A stretch of DNA of 46,806 nucleotides from an uncultured Coprococcus sp. (GCA_934247115.1 CAKQIY010000017.1:1-46806), one strand, 5' to 3'; numbered from the stretch's first letter, positions 34,121-42,414 are shown. Notes: a model not told the origin generated them from the sequence alone. Translations and numbers: made by a program.

Positions 34121-34527
34121 TATGTGATATTGTTCAGAATAGTGTAGGCTCGGTATATCTGCTCCGACAGCAGAAGCGCGGACATCTCATAAGATGGGCT
34201 GACTGTGCAGAGCGAGAATTCTTTTATATCTGGGATGGAGGCGTTAAGCAAGTCTGACGGATAGCCTATATAGTAGCTGATCTTTGATGTGCCACTGGTA
34301 GAGAGTGTGTTGATGGACGCTGCATATTCTTCAGATGAGATCGTGCTGGTACAGTCTTCCGTGAGGGCAAAACAGCTGTGGCTGTGGGCTGAGACGCATT
34401 TCATGCGACCCGGGGAGCATACTATAGACATTGAGCAATATGGGGTAAGCCTCTTGACATATTCAGCTATGGCCTTGCGGCATAAAGGGTTGATTTTTTT
34501 CTGATTAACGTATATGTTTATATCCAT
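34111..34527 (-). CDS. RlmH-like SPOUT paralogue with degenerate SAM site
   Basis: 138 aa. It is convergent with rlmH. The start resembles RlmH (AEYVKRLTPYCSMSIV near residues 21-36 matches the family IAEYxKRLxxYCKLEI). The end LLLSEQIYRAYTILNNITYHK-stop is almost a textbook RlmH tail. Between these, the GGSLGL loop is replaced by YIGYPSDLL (86-94) and FPHQLxRV by SPSYEMSAL, so SAM binding in the normal way is doubtful. ATG 34527 has GGAGAA upstream, which supports real translation. It could be a dimer partner of the + strand RlmH, or a decaying duplicate. An RNA- or SAM-independent role is also possible. Confidence 0.75.
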   Translation of the reverse strand: MDINIYVNQKKINPLCRKAIAEYVKRLTPYCSMSIVCSPGRMKCVSAHSHSCFALTEDCTSTISSEEYAASINTLSTSGTSKISYYIGYPSDLLNASIPDIKEFSLCTVSPSYEMSALLLSEQIYRAYTILNNITYHK

Positions 34528-34632
34528 GTGATTTCTCCATAATGTGATTTTATTTGTTTATTATACATCACGCAGGGAGAATTACATAGCAGATATTGAT
34601 CACAATACTTATACCTATATATGGAGGAAGCT

Positions 34633-35457
34633 ATGCAGAGAAAATTACTGGCACTTGACATTGATGGAACACTTACAAATACACAGAAGGACATAACTCC
34701 GGCAACCCTGGAGAAGATAATTGAGGCACAGGAGAAGGGACATATAATCGCAATCGCCTCAGGAAGGCCATTTCCAGGAATAAGAAAGATTGCTGAGACG
34801 ATAGAACTTGAGCGTTTCGGTGGATATGTGTTGGCGTTCAATGGAGGAAGGATAGTCAATTGTAAGACAGGTGAGGTTGTCTATCAGGCTGTTCTCGATA
34901 ATGATGTGGTCAGACAGATATATGATTACTGTCTGCAGGCCGGCTGCGGCATGGTGACATATGACGGTGAGCGCGTTATAACAGGAACAGATATCGATGG
35001 ATATATGACATTTGAGGCAAGTATCAATCAGATGGAATTGATGAGGGTTGATAATTTTAGGGAGTATATAGACTTTCCACTCAACAAGTGCCTGCTCACA
35101 GCGGCACCGGAGAAGGCGGAGCATATAGAGAATGAACTTGTACAGAGATTTGGAGACAGACTGAATATATTCAGATCCGAACCATATTTTATAGAGATCA
35201 TGCCACCAGATGTACACAAAGCCACATCACTGGAAAAACTTCTGGGAAAACTGTGTATGGATGTGAAGGATCTCATAGCATGTGGTGATGGATACAACGA
35301 TCTGACGATGATAGATTACGCTGGAACCGGAGTGGCGATGGCGAATGCCCAGGACATAGTTAAGGAGCATGCAGATTATATCACATTGTCCAACGATGAG
35401 GATGGACTGGTTCCTGTTATAGACAGATTCGTACTGGGAGAAGAAGTAATATCGTAA
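34633..35457 (+). CDS. Cof-type HAD-family hydrolase
   Basis: 274 aa. Haloacid-dehalogenase phosphatase of the Cof/YidA type. Motif I LALDIDGTLTN gives nucleophile and acid Asp, motif II is ASGRPFPG, and the C-terminal motif IV ACGDGYNDLTMIDYAGTGVAMANA binds Mg. Typical substrates are sugar phosphates or flavin phosphates; the exact one cannot be read from sequence. ATG 34621 is in frame, but ATG 34633 is preceded by GGAGGA and is preferred. It is a single gene between the RlmH-like gene and the LCP gene. Confidence 0.9.
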   Translation: MQRKLLALDIDGTLTNTQKDITPATLEKIIEAQEKGHIIAIASGRPFPGIRKIAETIELERFGGYVLAFNGGRIVNCKTGEVVYQAVLDNDVVRQIYDYCLQAGCGMVTYDGERVITGTDIDGYMTFEASINQMELMRVDNFREYIDFPLNKCLLTAAPEKAEHIENELVQRFGDRLNIFRSEPYFIEIMPPDVHKATSLEKLLGKLCMDVKDLIACGDGYNDLTMIDYAGTGVAMANAQDIVKEHADYITLSNDEDGLVPVIDRFVLGEEVIS

Positions 35458-35482
35458 AAAAGAGTGAATTAAACATAATTCG

Positions 35483-35511
35483 TTGAATTTGGCAATCGTT
35501 TGTAGTAAAAT
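35483..35511 (+). promoter_or_regulatory. Sigma-A promoter for the LCP gene
   Basis: TTGAAT (35483-35488), 17-bp spacer and TAAAAT (35506-35511), about 55 nt upstream of ATG 35567. Confidence 0.55.
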
Positions 35512-35566
35512 TCAATTCTGTACGGATAAAAATATATATTATACATTCGATATTTAGGAGAATAAT

Positions 35567-36994
35567 ATGGGAAAGAATAAAAATAACCATGATAATGACG
35601 GTGCGGGCCAGATGAATAAGAGACCTTATTCTGGCGAGATGCTATTTGATGATGATGACAACTATGATGATGATGCCGATTATTATGGATATGATGACCA
35701 GGTGGCAGAGGATGATTATTCAGACAGTGCGTTTGGACCGAATGCAGACTATGATGATGACGACAGATATGATCATCATGGTGCAGGTGGACGCAGTGAT
35801 GCAGATGGACAGCAGTATGATGACGAAGAAGACTATGATGAGATAGAAGAAGAGCAGGATATGAAGGAAAAGGTTCGCAAAAAAAAGAACAGAGTATGGG
35901 GAATCATACTCGCAATAGAGGTTGTGGCTGCTATAGTCATTGGTTTCCTGTGGGTTAAGACTTATATCAACAACACATACAACAAGATGCAGTTTAATGA
36001 ACTGAAGAATACACACGTCAATGAAGATCTTAATGAGGAGTCGGTCAAGAAGATGACAGGCTATACTAACATTGCTTTGTTTGGTATAGATACAAGAGAT
36101 GCCGGCATGGTTGAAGATGGAGTCCGTTCGGACAGTATAATCATCTGCAGTATTAACAATGATACTCAGGAGGTGAAGCTTCTGTCATTGTACAGGGATA
36201 CCTATCTTGAGCTTTGCAACGACAGCCAGTCATATGAGAAGGCGGCACATGCATATGCATATGGCGGTGCTCAGGGCGCGGTCAATATGATTAATAAGAA
36301 TCTTGATCTCAATATAACAGATTACGTGTCAGTTAACTTCACTGCTTTGACAGAGGCAATTGATGCTCTCGGTGGAATAGATATTGAGCTGAAGGAAGAG
36401 GAGCTTTATAAGCTCAACCAGTGTATTGATGAGCAGATGGGTGTGAATGGGATATATTCAGATTATGTATATGACACGGGCGTTGTCCATCTGAATGGAG
36501 TCCAGGCCACAGCCTATTCCAGAATAAGAAGCACTGATGAAGGAGATATCACAAGAACATGGAGACAGAGAACAGTAATCTCCAAGATGATAGAAGCAGC
36601 CAAGTCTGCAGGACTTTCAAAGCTTCTTGATTGTATCAATGTGGTTGTTGATGACGTTGCGTCAAGTCTTACAGAGGATGAGATCATGGATATGGCAAAG
36701 TCATGCTTTAATTATAAGTTGTCAACCACAACAGGATTTCCATTTGCCATTGCCAGTCCGACCATGGATGAAGTGAGTTATGTTGTGGCTTGTGATCTTG
36801 CAACTAATGTTACTGCACTTCACAGATTTCTGTTTGACGATATGGACTATACACCATCGACAACAGTACAGAACATAAGTGATAACATAATAAATGATTC
36901 GGGCTGTGTAAACCAGCTCGACCTCAATACGTTCGCAGTGCAGGATGATGTGGATTCCATAGTCAGCACAGAGGATAATTCGGATGGCTATTAA
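35567..36994 (+). CDS. LytR-CpsA-Psr (LCP) family cell-wall ligase
   Basis: 475 aa. LCP proteins move polymers such as teichoic acids or capsule from lipid carriers onto peptidoglycan. The cytoplasmic N-terminus (about 1-97) is very acidic, rich in Asp and Tyr (DDDDNYDDDADYYGYDDQ...). A basic stop KEKVRKKKNR and one membrane helix (about 108-132) follow, then the extracellular LCP domain with NIALFGIDTRDAG, RSDSIIICSIN, LLSLYRDTYLE, and YSRIRSTDEGDITRTWRQR, which hold the catalytic Arg and Asp residues. The last 50 residues are Asn/Asp-rich and low in structure. It has its own promoter and terminator. Confidence 0.92.
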   Translation: MGKNKNNHDNDGAGQMNKRPYSGEMLFDDDDNYDDDADYYGYDDQVAEDDYSDSAFGPNADYDDDDRYDHHGAGGRSDADGQQYDDEEDYDEIEEEQDMKEKVRKKKNRVWGIILAIEVVAAIVIGFLWVKTYINNTYNKMQFNELKNTHVNEDLNEESVKKMTGYTNIALFGIDTRDAGMVEDGVRSDSIIICSINNDTQEVKLLSLYRDTYLELCNDSQSYEKAAHAYAYGGAQGAVNMINKNLDLNITDYVSVNFTALTEAIDALGGIDIELKEEELYKLNQCIDEQMGVNGIYSDYVYDTGVVHLNGVQATAYSRIRSTDEGDITRTWRQRTVISKMIEAAKSAGLSKLLDCINVVVDDVASSLTEDEIMDMAKSCFNYKLSTTTGFPFAIASPTMDEVSYVVACDLATNVTALHRFLFDDMDYTPSTTVQNISDNIINDSGCVNQLDLNTFAVQDDVDSIVSTEDNSDGY

Positions 36995-37006
36995 ATTATA
37001 AGGATC

Positions 37007-37057
37007 AGAGGGCTCCGTTACAGACATATAAACTGTGGTGACGGTCCCTCTTTTTTT
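37007..37057 (+). terminator. Rho-independent terminator after the LCP gene
   Basis: An imperfect stem (AGAGGG...CCGTTACAG with CTGTGGTGACGG...CCCTCT) is followed by seven T (37051-37057). It separates the LCP gene from the pyrH cluster. Confidence 0.85.
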
Positions 37058-37059
37058 CT

Positions 37060-37087
37060 TTGAAATATAGAAGCTATGTGTTATACT
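37060..37087 (+). promoter_or_regulatory. Sigma-A promoter for the pyrH-polC cluster
   Basis: TTGAAA (37060-37065), 16-bp spacer and TATACT (37082-37087) with a TGT extended -10. It begins 3 nt after the LCP terminator. The TTG at 37060 that would open a longer pyrH frame is the -35 box, so the true start is downstream. Confidence 0.65.
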
Positions 37088-37122
37088 GTTACAGAATAAA
37101 ATACGAAGGATGGATTTCAGAT

Positions 37123-37827
37123 ATGAAGATGGATAGAATTCTGCTCAAGATGAGTGGTGAGGCCCTTGCGGGTGATAAGAAGCATGGATTTGATGAGGAG
37201 ACAGTCAGAGATGTATCCAACCAGGTCAAGCAGATAGTAGATAAAGGAATACAGGTATGTGTAGTTATAGGGGGAGGAAACTTCTGGAGAGGAAGAACCT
37301 CAGATAACATGGACAGAGTGAAGGCGGATTCCATAGGAATGCTTGCAACTGTCATGAATTGTATCTACACAGCTGACAGCTTCAGAAGTTGTGGAATAAA
37401 GACGCATATCATGACACCATTCATATGCGGTAACATGACAGAGCTGTTCGATAAGGATAAGGCGATTGCTTATATGGAGCAGGGAGATGTAGTTTTCTTT
37501 GCTGGCGGTATTGGACACCCATATTTCTCGACAGATATGGCGACGGTGCTTATGGCCATAGAAGTTCAGGCAGATGTCATATTGTCTGGTAAAGCTATAG
37601 ACGGAGTTTATGACAGTGATCCGAAGACCAATCCAGATGCGAAGAAGTATGACAGCATGAAGATGAGTGATATCGTAGACAACAAGCTCGGTGTTATAGA
37701 TCTGGCTTCCGCGGTTCTCGCAATGGAGAACAAGATGCCTATGATGCTGTTTGGGCTTAATGATGAGAACAGTATAGTTAAGGCTGTAACAGGTGGATTT
37801 ACAGGAACATATGTGAATGCAGAATAA
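37123..37827 (+). CDS. pyrH: UMP kinase
   Basis: 234 aa amino-acid-kinase-fold enzyme that makes UDP from UMP and ATP. LLKMSGEALAGD, VVIGGGNFWRG, DSIGMLATVMNCIY, and FFAGGIGHPYFSTD are the typical binding segments. It starts the conserved cluster pyrH-frr-uppS-cdsA-dxr-rseP-ispG-polC. The translation elongation genes rpsB and tsf that often precede it are absent. ATG 37123 is chosen with modest confidence (AAGGA is 12 nt upstream); ATG 37129 is another option. Confidence 0.95.
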   Translation: MKMDRILLKMSGEALAGDKKHGFDEETVRDVSNQVKQIVDKGIQVCVVIGGGNFWRGRTSDNMDRVKADSIGMLATVMNCIYTADSFRSCGIKTHIMTPFICGNMTELFDKDKAIAYMEQGDVVFFAGGIGHPYFSTDMATVLMAIEVQADVILSGKAIDGVYDSDPKTNPDAKKYDSMKMSDIVDNKLGVIDLASAVLAMENKMPMMLFGLNDENSIVKAVTGGFTGTYVNAE

Positions 37828-37862
37828 AATCAAGAAAATATATAATCCAGGAGGAATGAATT

Positions 37863-38408
37863 ATGTTAACACAGTATGAGGAGAAGATGCAGAAGTCAGT
37901 GGAAAATCTTGAGGCTGAGTATGCTACTATCAGAGCCGGAAGAGCCAACCCTAATATTCTCAACAAGATCAAGGTTGAATATTATGGTGTCCCAACACCT
38001 ATGCAGCAGCTTGCTAATATCACAGTTCCAGAGGCAAGAACTCTTGTGATAGCACCATGGGAGCCATCACTTGTAAAGGAAATCGAGAAGGCTATCATGA
38101 ACTCTGATCTGGGAATAACACCAAACAATGACGGAAGGAACATCATCCTCAATTTTCCTGAGCTCACAGAGGACAGAAGAAAAGAGCTTGTAAAGGATAT
38201 CAAGAAGAAGGGCGAGGGCGCAAAGGTTGCCATAAGAAATATAAGACGTGATGCCAACGATGCCATCAAGAAGATGGAGAAGAATGGCGATATAAGCGAG
38301 GACGAGCTTAAAGATAATGAAGATAAGATCCAGAAGCTCACAGACAAGTATGTCGGACAGATCGACAAGGCTGTTGAGTCCAAGTCCAAGGAGATCATGA
38401 CTGTATAA
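37863..38408 (+). CDS. frr: Ribosome recycling factor
   Basis: 181 aa. With EF-G it splits post-termination ribosomes. The sequence has RAGRANPNILNKIKVEYYGVPTPMQQLANI and ends RKELVKDIKKKGEGAKVAIRNIRRDANDAIKK...DEDKIQ-type helices, full length. A strong AGGAGG lies about 8 nt before the ATG. It follows pyrH as in most bacteria. Confidence 0.97.
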   Translation: MLTQYEEKMQKSVENLEAEYATIRAGRANPNILNKIKVEYYGVPTPMQQLANITVPEARTLVIAPWEPSLVKEIEKAIMNSDLGITPNNDGRNIILNFPELTEDRRKELVKDIKKKGEGAKVAIRNIRRDANDAIKKMEKNGDISEDELKDNEDKIQKLTDKYVGQIDKAVESKSKEIMTV

Positions 38409-38463
38409 TAGTCATATAGTATTGAATATAACTGGGTGATCCCGTTGGGGATACGGAGAGAGT

Positions 38464-39192
38464 ATGAAGAGAGAGATTAACGGAGAATTACTTAATGTGC
38501 CGGAGCATGTGGCTGTTATCATGGATGGTAATGGCAGGTGGGCCAAGAAGAGATTTCTGCCAAGAAGCTATGGACATGCGGAGGGTGCAAAGGCTCTTGA
38601 GGCCATATGCGAGAACTGCGACAAGATAGGAATAAAGTATTTGACAGTGTATGCTTTTTCGACTGAGAACTGGAAACGTTCCGTTGAGGAGGTTACAGGT
38701 ATCATGAATCTGTTCAGAAAATATCTGGTGGATAGTATAGAGCGATCCAACAATGCCAATATGAAGGTCAACCTGATCGGCAAGAGGGAGGGCCTTCCAG
38801 AAGATATAGTGCAGAAGATGTATGATCTGGAGATTGCTACAGCGGACAATACGGGACTTCAGTTCTATATTGCCATCAATTATGGTGGACGGGATGAGAT
38901 CGTGCGTGCTGTTAAGAAGATTATGAGGGATGCAGAGTCTGGAAAGATAGCTCCCGATGAAGTGGATGAGAGTGTGTTCGCTGATTATCTGGATACAAGA
39001 GGAGTTCCTGATCCTGACTTGCTTATAAGAACAAGCGGGGAGGAGAGAACATCGAATTTCCTGCCGTGGCAGCTGGCATATTCAGAGTTTTATTTCACAG
39101 ACACACTGTGGCCTGATTTTGACATGGATTCTCTTATGGAGGCAGTGAGATACTATAACAAGAGAGAGAGAAGATTCGGGGATGCAAAATAG
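38464..39192 (+). CDS. uppS: Undecaprenyl diphosphate synthase (isoprenyl transferase)
   Basis: 242 aa. It extends farnesyl diphosphate with isopentenyl units to make the C55 lipid carrier for cell-wall synthesis. The catalytic Asp21 is in VIMDGNGRWAKKR; GHAEGAKALEA, FSTENWKR, and RTSGEERTSNFLPWQLAYSEFYFTDTLWPDF are family blocks. It works with cdsA, dxr and ispG here: dxr and ispG supply the isoprene precursors used by this enzyme. Confidence 0.96.
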   Translation: MKREINGELLNVPEHVAVIMDGNGRWAKKRFLPRSYGHAEGAKALEAICENCDKIGIKYLTVYAFSTENWKRSVEEVTGIMNLFRKYLVDSIERSNNANMKVNLIGKREGLPEDIVQKMYDLEIATADNTGLQFYIAINYGGRDEIVRAVKKIMRDAESGKIAPDEVDESVFADYLDTRGVPDPDLLIRTSGEERTSNFLPWQLAYSEFYFTDTLWPDFDMDSLMEAVRYYNKRERRFGDAK

Positions 39193-39213
39193 TAATCCGG
39201 AGGTTAGCTAACA

Positions 39214-40011
39214 ATGAAACAAAGAGTTATAAGTGGTGCAGTTCTGGTAGTTATACTGGCCATTACACTGTATTTTGGAGGAATAGTGACCTGTGCCCTG
39301 ATGGGACTGGTATCTCTCGTGGGCAACATGGAGCTACTTAGAGTGTATGGGGTGAACAGGAAGGCTCCGGGTATAGTATGTTATCTTGCAACTGTACTGT
39401 ATTATATAGCCATCTATCTTGGCCGGACAGATATCATCATACCGATGATGGTCATATATCTGCTGCTTATGCTTGCGGTGTATGTTCTTACATTTCCGAC
39501 CTATAGTGACAAGCAGATCATGGTGGCGTTCATGGATTTCTTCTATGTGAGCGTGATGCTGTCATTTGTATATCTTATAAGAGATATGGAGCATGGCCTT
39601 GTCCTTGTGCTGCTTATATTTGTAAGCTCATGGATCAATGACACATGTGCCTATTTTGTTGGAAGAGCACTTGGAAAGCATAAGATGGCGCCAGTATTAA
39701 GTCCTAAGAAGAGCATAGAAGGACTTATAGGAGGAATAGCGGGTGCAGGAATATTTGGAGCGGTATTCGGAATACTGTTCAACCTGTATGTTGAGCCAAT
39801 GAATTATGCGCCATTGCTGTTCGCTGTTGTAGGAGCGGTGGGAGCGATTCCTGCCGTCATAGGTGATCTTGCAGCATCGGCAATCAAGAGAAATAATGAA
39901 ATCAAGGACTATGGAAAGCTTATTCCAGGTCACGGAGGAATATTAGACAGATTTGACAGCATAATATTTACAGCACCTATTATATACTATCTGCTGATAT
40001 ATCTGCTGTAG
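39214..40011 (+). CDS. cdsA: Phosphatidate cytidylyltransferase
   Basis: 265 aa integral membrane enzyme that turns phosphatidate and CTP into CDP-diacylglycerol. It has about seven hydrophobic segments. The CDS signature SPKKSIEGLIGGIAGAGIFG and the C-terminal GDLAASAIKRNNEIKDYGKLIPGHGGILDRFDSIIFTAP, with its metal-binding Asp residues, are clear. It follows uppS by 21 nt; GGAGG lies upstream of the ATG. Confidence 0.95.
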   Translation: MKQRVISGAVLVVILAITLYFGGIVTCALMGLVSLVGNMELLRVYGVNRKAPGIVCYLATVLYYIAIYLGRTDIIIPMMVIYLLLMLAVYVLTFPTYSDKQIMVAFMDFFYVSVMLSFVYLIRDMEHGLVLVLLIFVSSWINDTCAYFVGRALGKHKMAPVLSPKKSIEGLIGGIAGAGIFGAVFGILFNLYVEPMNYAPLLFAVVGAVGAIPAVIGDLAASAIKRNNEIKDYGKLIPGHGGILDRFDSIIFTAPIIYYLLIYLL

Positions 40012-40023
40012 ACACATATGATG

Positions 40024-40055
40024 GGCAGTGCCCAGTGGGATCACTGGATACTGCC
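40024..40055 (+). other. Stem-loop between cdsA and dxr
   Basis: Outer arms GGCAGT/ACTGCC and inner arms CCAGT/ACTGG give an 11-bp stem with a small internal bulge. No T tract follows (TATTGTATTC), so it may act in RNA processing or weak attenuation. Confidence 0.35.
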
Positions 40056-40105
40056 TATTGTATTCGTATACATGATCTGATGACAGTCGGATACAGGAGG
40101 AAGAC

Positions 40106-41248
40106 ATGAAGAATGTAGCGATAATTGGCTCTACAGGTTCCATAGGAACACAGACACTTGAGATTGTGAGAGCCCAGGATGATCTGAATGTGGTGGCACT
40201 TGCAGCTGGAAGCAACACAGAGCTTCTGGAAAAGCAGGCAAGGGAGTTCCAGCCTGAGGTGATCGGAATATGGAGTGAGGAAGATGCAGCGGGTCTCAGA
40301 GCGAGCCTTGCTGATACAGATATAAGGGTTGTATCCGGAATGGACGGACTTATCGGGATAGCAGAGCTTGAAACGGCAGATATACTGGTAACCGCCATCG
40401 TGGGGATGATAGGAATAAGACCTACCATAGCAGCCATAAATGCAGGAAAGAATATAGCGCTTGCCAACAAGGAGACCCTGGTAACCGCAGGACATATCAT
40501 AATGCCTCTGGCGGCAGAGAAGAATGTGTCCATACTGCCTGTGGACAGTGAGCATTCAGCCATATTCCAGTCGCTTCAGGGTAATGTACGCGGAGATGTT
40601 GAGAAGATACTACTCACGGCTTCGGGTGGTCCTTTCAGAGGAAAAGACAGGGCGTTTCTTGAAAATGTACAGGTTGAGGATGCTCTGAAGCATCCGAACT
40701 GGAGTATGGGAAGAAAAATCACCATTGACTCTGCAACCATGGTCAACAAGGGCCTGGAGATTATAGAGGCGAAGTGGCTTTTCGATGTAGAACCGGAGAA
40801 TATCCAGGTGGTTGTACAGCCACAGAGCATAATCCATTCCATGGTTGAGTACAGGGATGGAGCTGTCATAGCACAGCTTGGAACACCTGATATGAAGCTT
40901 CCTATACAGTATGCTCTCTGTTATCCGGAGAGACGATATATGGCGGGAGACAGACTGGATTTCTGGAGTATGAACTCGATCCTTCTGGAGAAGCCGGATA
41001 TGGATACGTTCCAGGGACTTAAGTTTGCATATGATGCCATAGGGAAGGGCGGCTCCATGCCAACTGTGTTCAATGCGGCGAATGAGTGTGCAGTGGCAAA
41101 ATTCCTTGACAGAAAGATACGCTTCTTAGATATATACAAGATCATAGAGGAGTGCATGTCGAACCATACACTGATAGAGAACCCGGATGTATCACAGATA
41201 CTTGACACAGAGCGCTGGGTATACGATTTCGTAGAAAGCAGGTGGTAG
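40106..41248 (+). CDS. dxr: 1-deoxy-D-xylulose 5-phosphate reductoisomerase
   Basis: 380 aa. Second step of the MEP isoprenoid route, NADPH-dependent. NADPH site IIGSTGSIGTQTLEIV (6-21), ANKETLVTAG, the catalytic PVDSEHSAIFQ, TASGGPFRG, HPNWSMGRKITIDSATMVNKGLE, and the flexible-loop region are present. AGGAGGA precedes the ATG. Followed after 1 nt by rseP. Confidence 0.96.
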   Translation: MKNVAIIGSTGSIGTQTLEIVRAQDDLNVVALAAGSNTELLEKQAREFQPEVIGIWSEEDAAGLRASLADTDIRVVSGMDGLIGIAELETADILVTAIVGMIGIRPTIAAINAGKNIALANKETLVTAGHIIMPLAAEKNVSILPVDSEHSAIFQSLQGNVRGDVEKILLTASGGPFRGKDRAFLENVQVEDALKHPNWSMGRKITIDSATMVNKGLEIIEAKWLFDVEPENIQVVVQPQSIIHSMVEYRDGAVIAQLGTPDMKLPIQYALCYPERRYMAGDRLDFWSMNSILLEKPDMDTFQGLKFAYDAIGKGGSMPTVFNAANECAVAKFLDRKIRFLDIYKIIEECMSNHTLIENPDVSQILDTERWVYDFVESRW

Positions 41249-41249
41249 A

Positions 41250-42347
41250 TTGAACATAATACTTATAATACTTGTATTTGGTGTGATCATATTTTTCCAT
41301 GAGCTTGGTCACTTCGTAGTGGCTAAGATCAATCATATAACAGTTAAAGAGTTCTCCATGGGACTTGGCCCAAAGTTGTTTTCGTTTACCAAGAAGGAGA
41401 CAAAGTATTCCCTCAGACTCATACCTCTTGGTGGTTACTGCATGATGCTGAGTGAGGATGAGGAGGAGAATGAAAATGATGAGAATTCGTTTGACAAGAA
41501 ATCCATATGGGCGAGAATGGCGGTGGTACTTGCTGGTCCGTTCATGAACATAGTCATAGCATTTATTTTCTCTGCGATAATCATTCACTTCTGTGGAACA
41601 GATCCTGCCACCATAGGCAGGGTGTACGACAGTGAGATGGCGCAGGAGAGCGAATATGCTGACATTGTCAAGGAATTCAACGGAACTTATCCTGCTGAAG
41701 AAGCGGGGATAGAGGACGGAGATACAGTGCTTGAGATAGGTGGCAGTAAGATCAAGAACTTCAGGGAACTTCAGATATATCTGGAGATATACGGAGATGG
41801 CTCACCTATAGATCTGAAGATGCAGAAGCCTGATGGTTCTGTGTACGATACGACTGTATATCCGGTGGAGACCAGTGCAGGATATAAGGTGGGAATCATA
41901 AGCTGTGGTTATGTCCTTCCGCAGAACTTTGGAGAGCTGATGAAGTATTCGGCATACGAGGTCAGATATTGGGTTAAGGCAACATTCCTGAGTCTCAAGC
42001 TCATCGTGACAAGACAGGTCAGCTCAGATGAGGTGTCCGGACCTGTGGGGGTTGCGAAGACCATGAATGATACTTTCAATGAAGCTGCGAAGATAGATGT
42101 GCTTACGGTGCTGTTGAACTGGATGAACTATATAGTGCTCCTGTCGGCGAATCTGGGAATCATGAACATGCTTCCTATACCGGGACTTGATGGTGGACGT
42201 TTCCTGTTTCTTCTCATAGAGCTCATCACGAGGAAGAAGGTTCCGAAGGATAAGGAGAATATTGTGACAGTTATAGGATTTGTGATTGTCATGATACTGA
42301 TGGTTGTCATATTGTTTAATGATATAAAGAATGTATTTTTCAGTTAG
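41250..42347 (+). CDS. rseP: Site-2 intramembrane zinc metalloprotease RseP
   Basis: 365 aa. The HELGH motif (17-21) in the first helix gives two zinc ligands and the catalytic Glu; NMLPIPGLDGGR in a later helix gives the third ligand. A single PDZ domain (about 145-205, EEAGIEDGDTVLEIGGSKIKNFRELQIYL) lies between. A Glu/Asp/Asn-rich loop sits near residues 68-83. Such proteases cut anti-sigma factors or signal-peptide remnants in the membrane. Start is TTG 41250 with AGGTGG upstream, one base after the dxr stop. Confidence 0.94.
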   Translation: MNIILIILVFGVIIFFHELGHFVVAKINHITVKEFSMGLGPKLFSFTKKETKYSLRLIPLGGYCMMLSEDEEENENDENSFDKKSIWARMAVVLAGPFMNIVIAFIFSAIIIHFCGTDPATIGRVYDSEMAQESEYADIVKEFNGTYPAEEAGIEDGDTVLEIGGSKIKNFRELQIYLEIYGDGSPIDLKMQKPDGSVYDTTVYPVETSAGYKVGIISCGYVLPQNFGELMKYSAYEVRYWVKATFLSLKLIVTRQVSSDEVSGPVGVAKTMNDTFNEAAKIDVLTVLLNWMNYIVLLSANLGIMNMLPIPGLDGGRFLFLLIELITRKKVPKDKENIVTVIGFVIVMILMVVILFNDIKNVFFS

Positions 42348-42385
42348 ATACAAATAGAATGAATGGAATTGATATAGGAGGAAAG

Positions 42386-42414
42386 GCGCCAGTGCCCATA
42401 AGAGGTACTGGCGC
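42386..42414 (+). promoter_or_regulatory. Hairpin between the SD and start codon of ispG
   Basis: An 11-bp stem (GCGCCAGTGCC with GGTACTGGCGC, one G-U) has a 7-nt loop. The best ribosome binding site, AGGAGGA (42376-42382), is upstream of it, and the ispG ATG (42426) is 11 nt downstream. There is no T tract, so it is not a terminator. Folding could bring the binding site close to the start, or a leader ORF could be used. Confidence 0.5.

Noticed and set aside
34289..34504. + strand frame opposite the RlmH-like gene
   Set aside because: The minus frame shows RlmH-family similarity and a good ribosome binding site; the + frame shows neither.
33656..34632. An SCC-like mobile element at the rlmH 3' end
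   Set aside because: No recombinase, repeats or foreign cargo are present. Only the att-like sequence exists, and coding for the tail explains most of it.
35646..35846. Met-rich + strand frame inside the LCP gene
   Set aside because: It is the +1 reading of repeated GATGAT/TATGATGAT codons that encode the Asp/Tyr tail; a shadow of low-complexity sequence.
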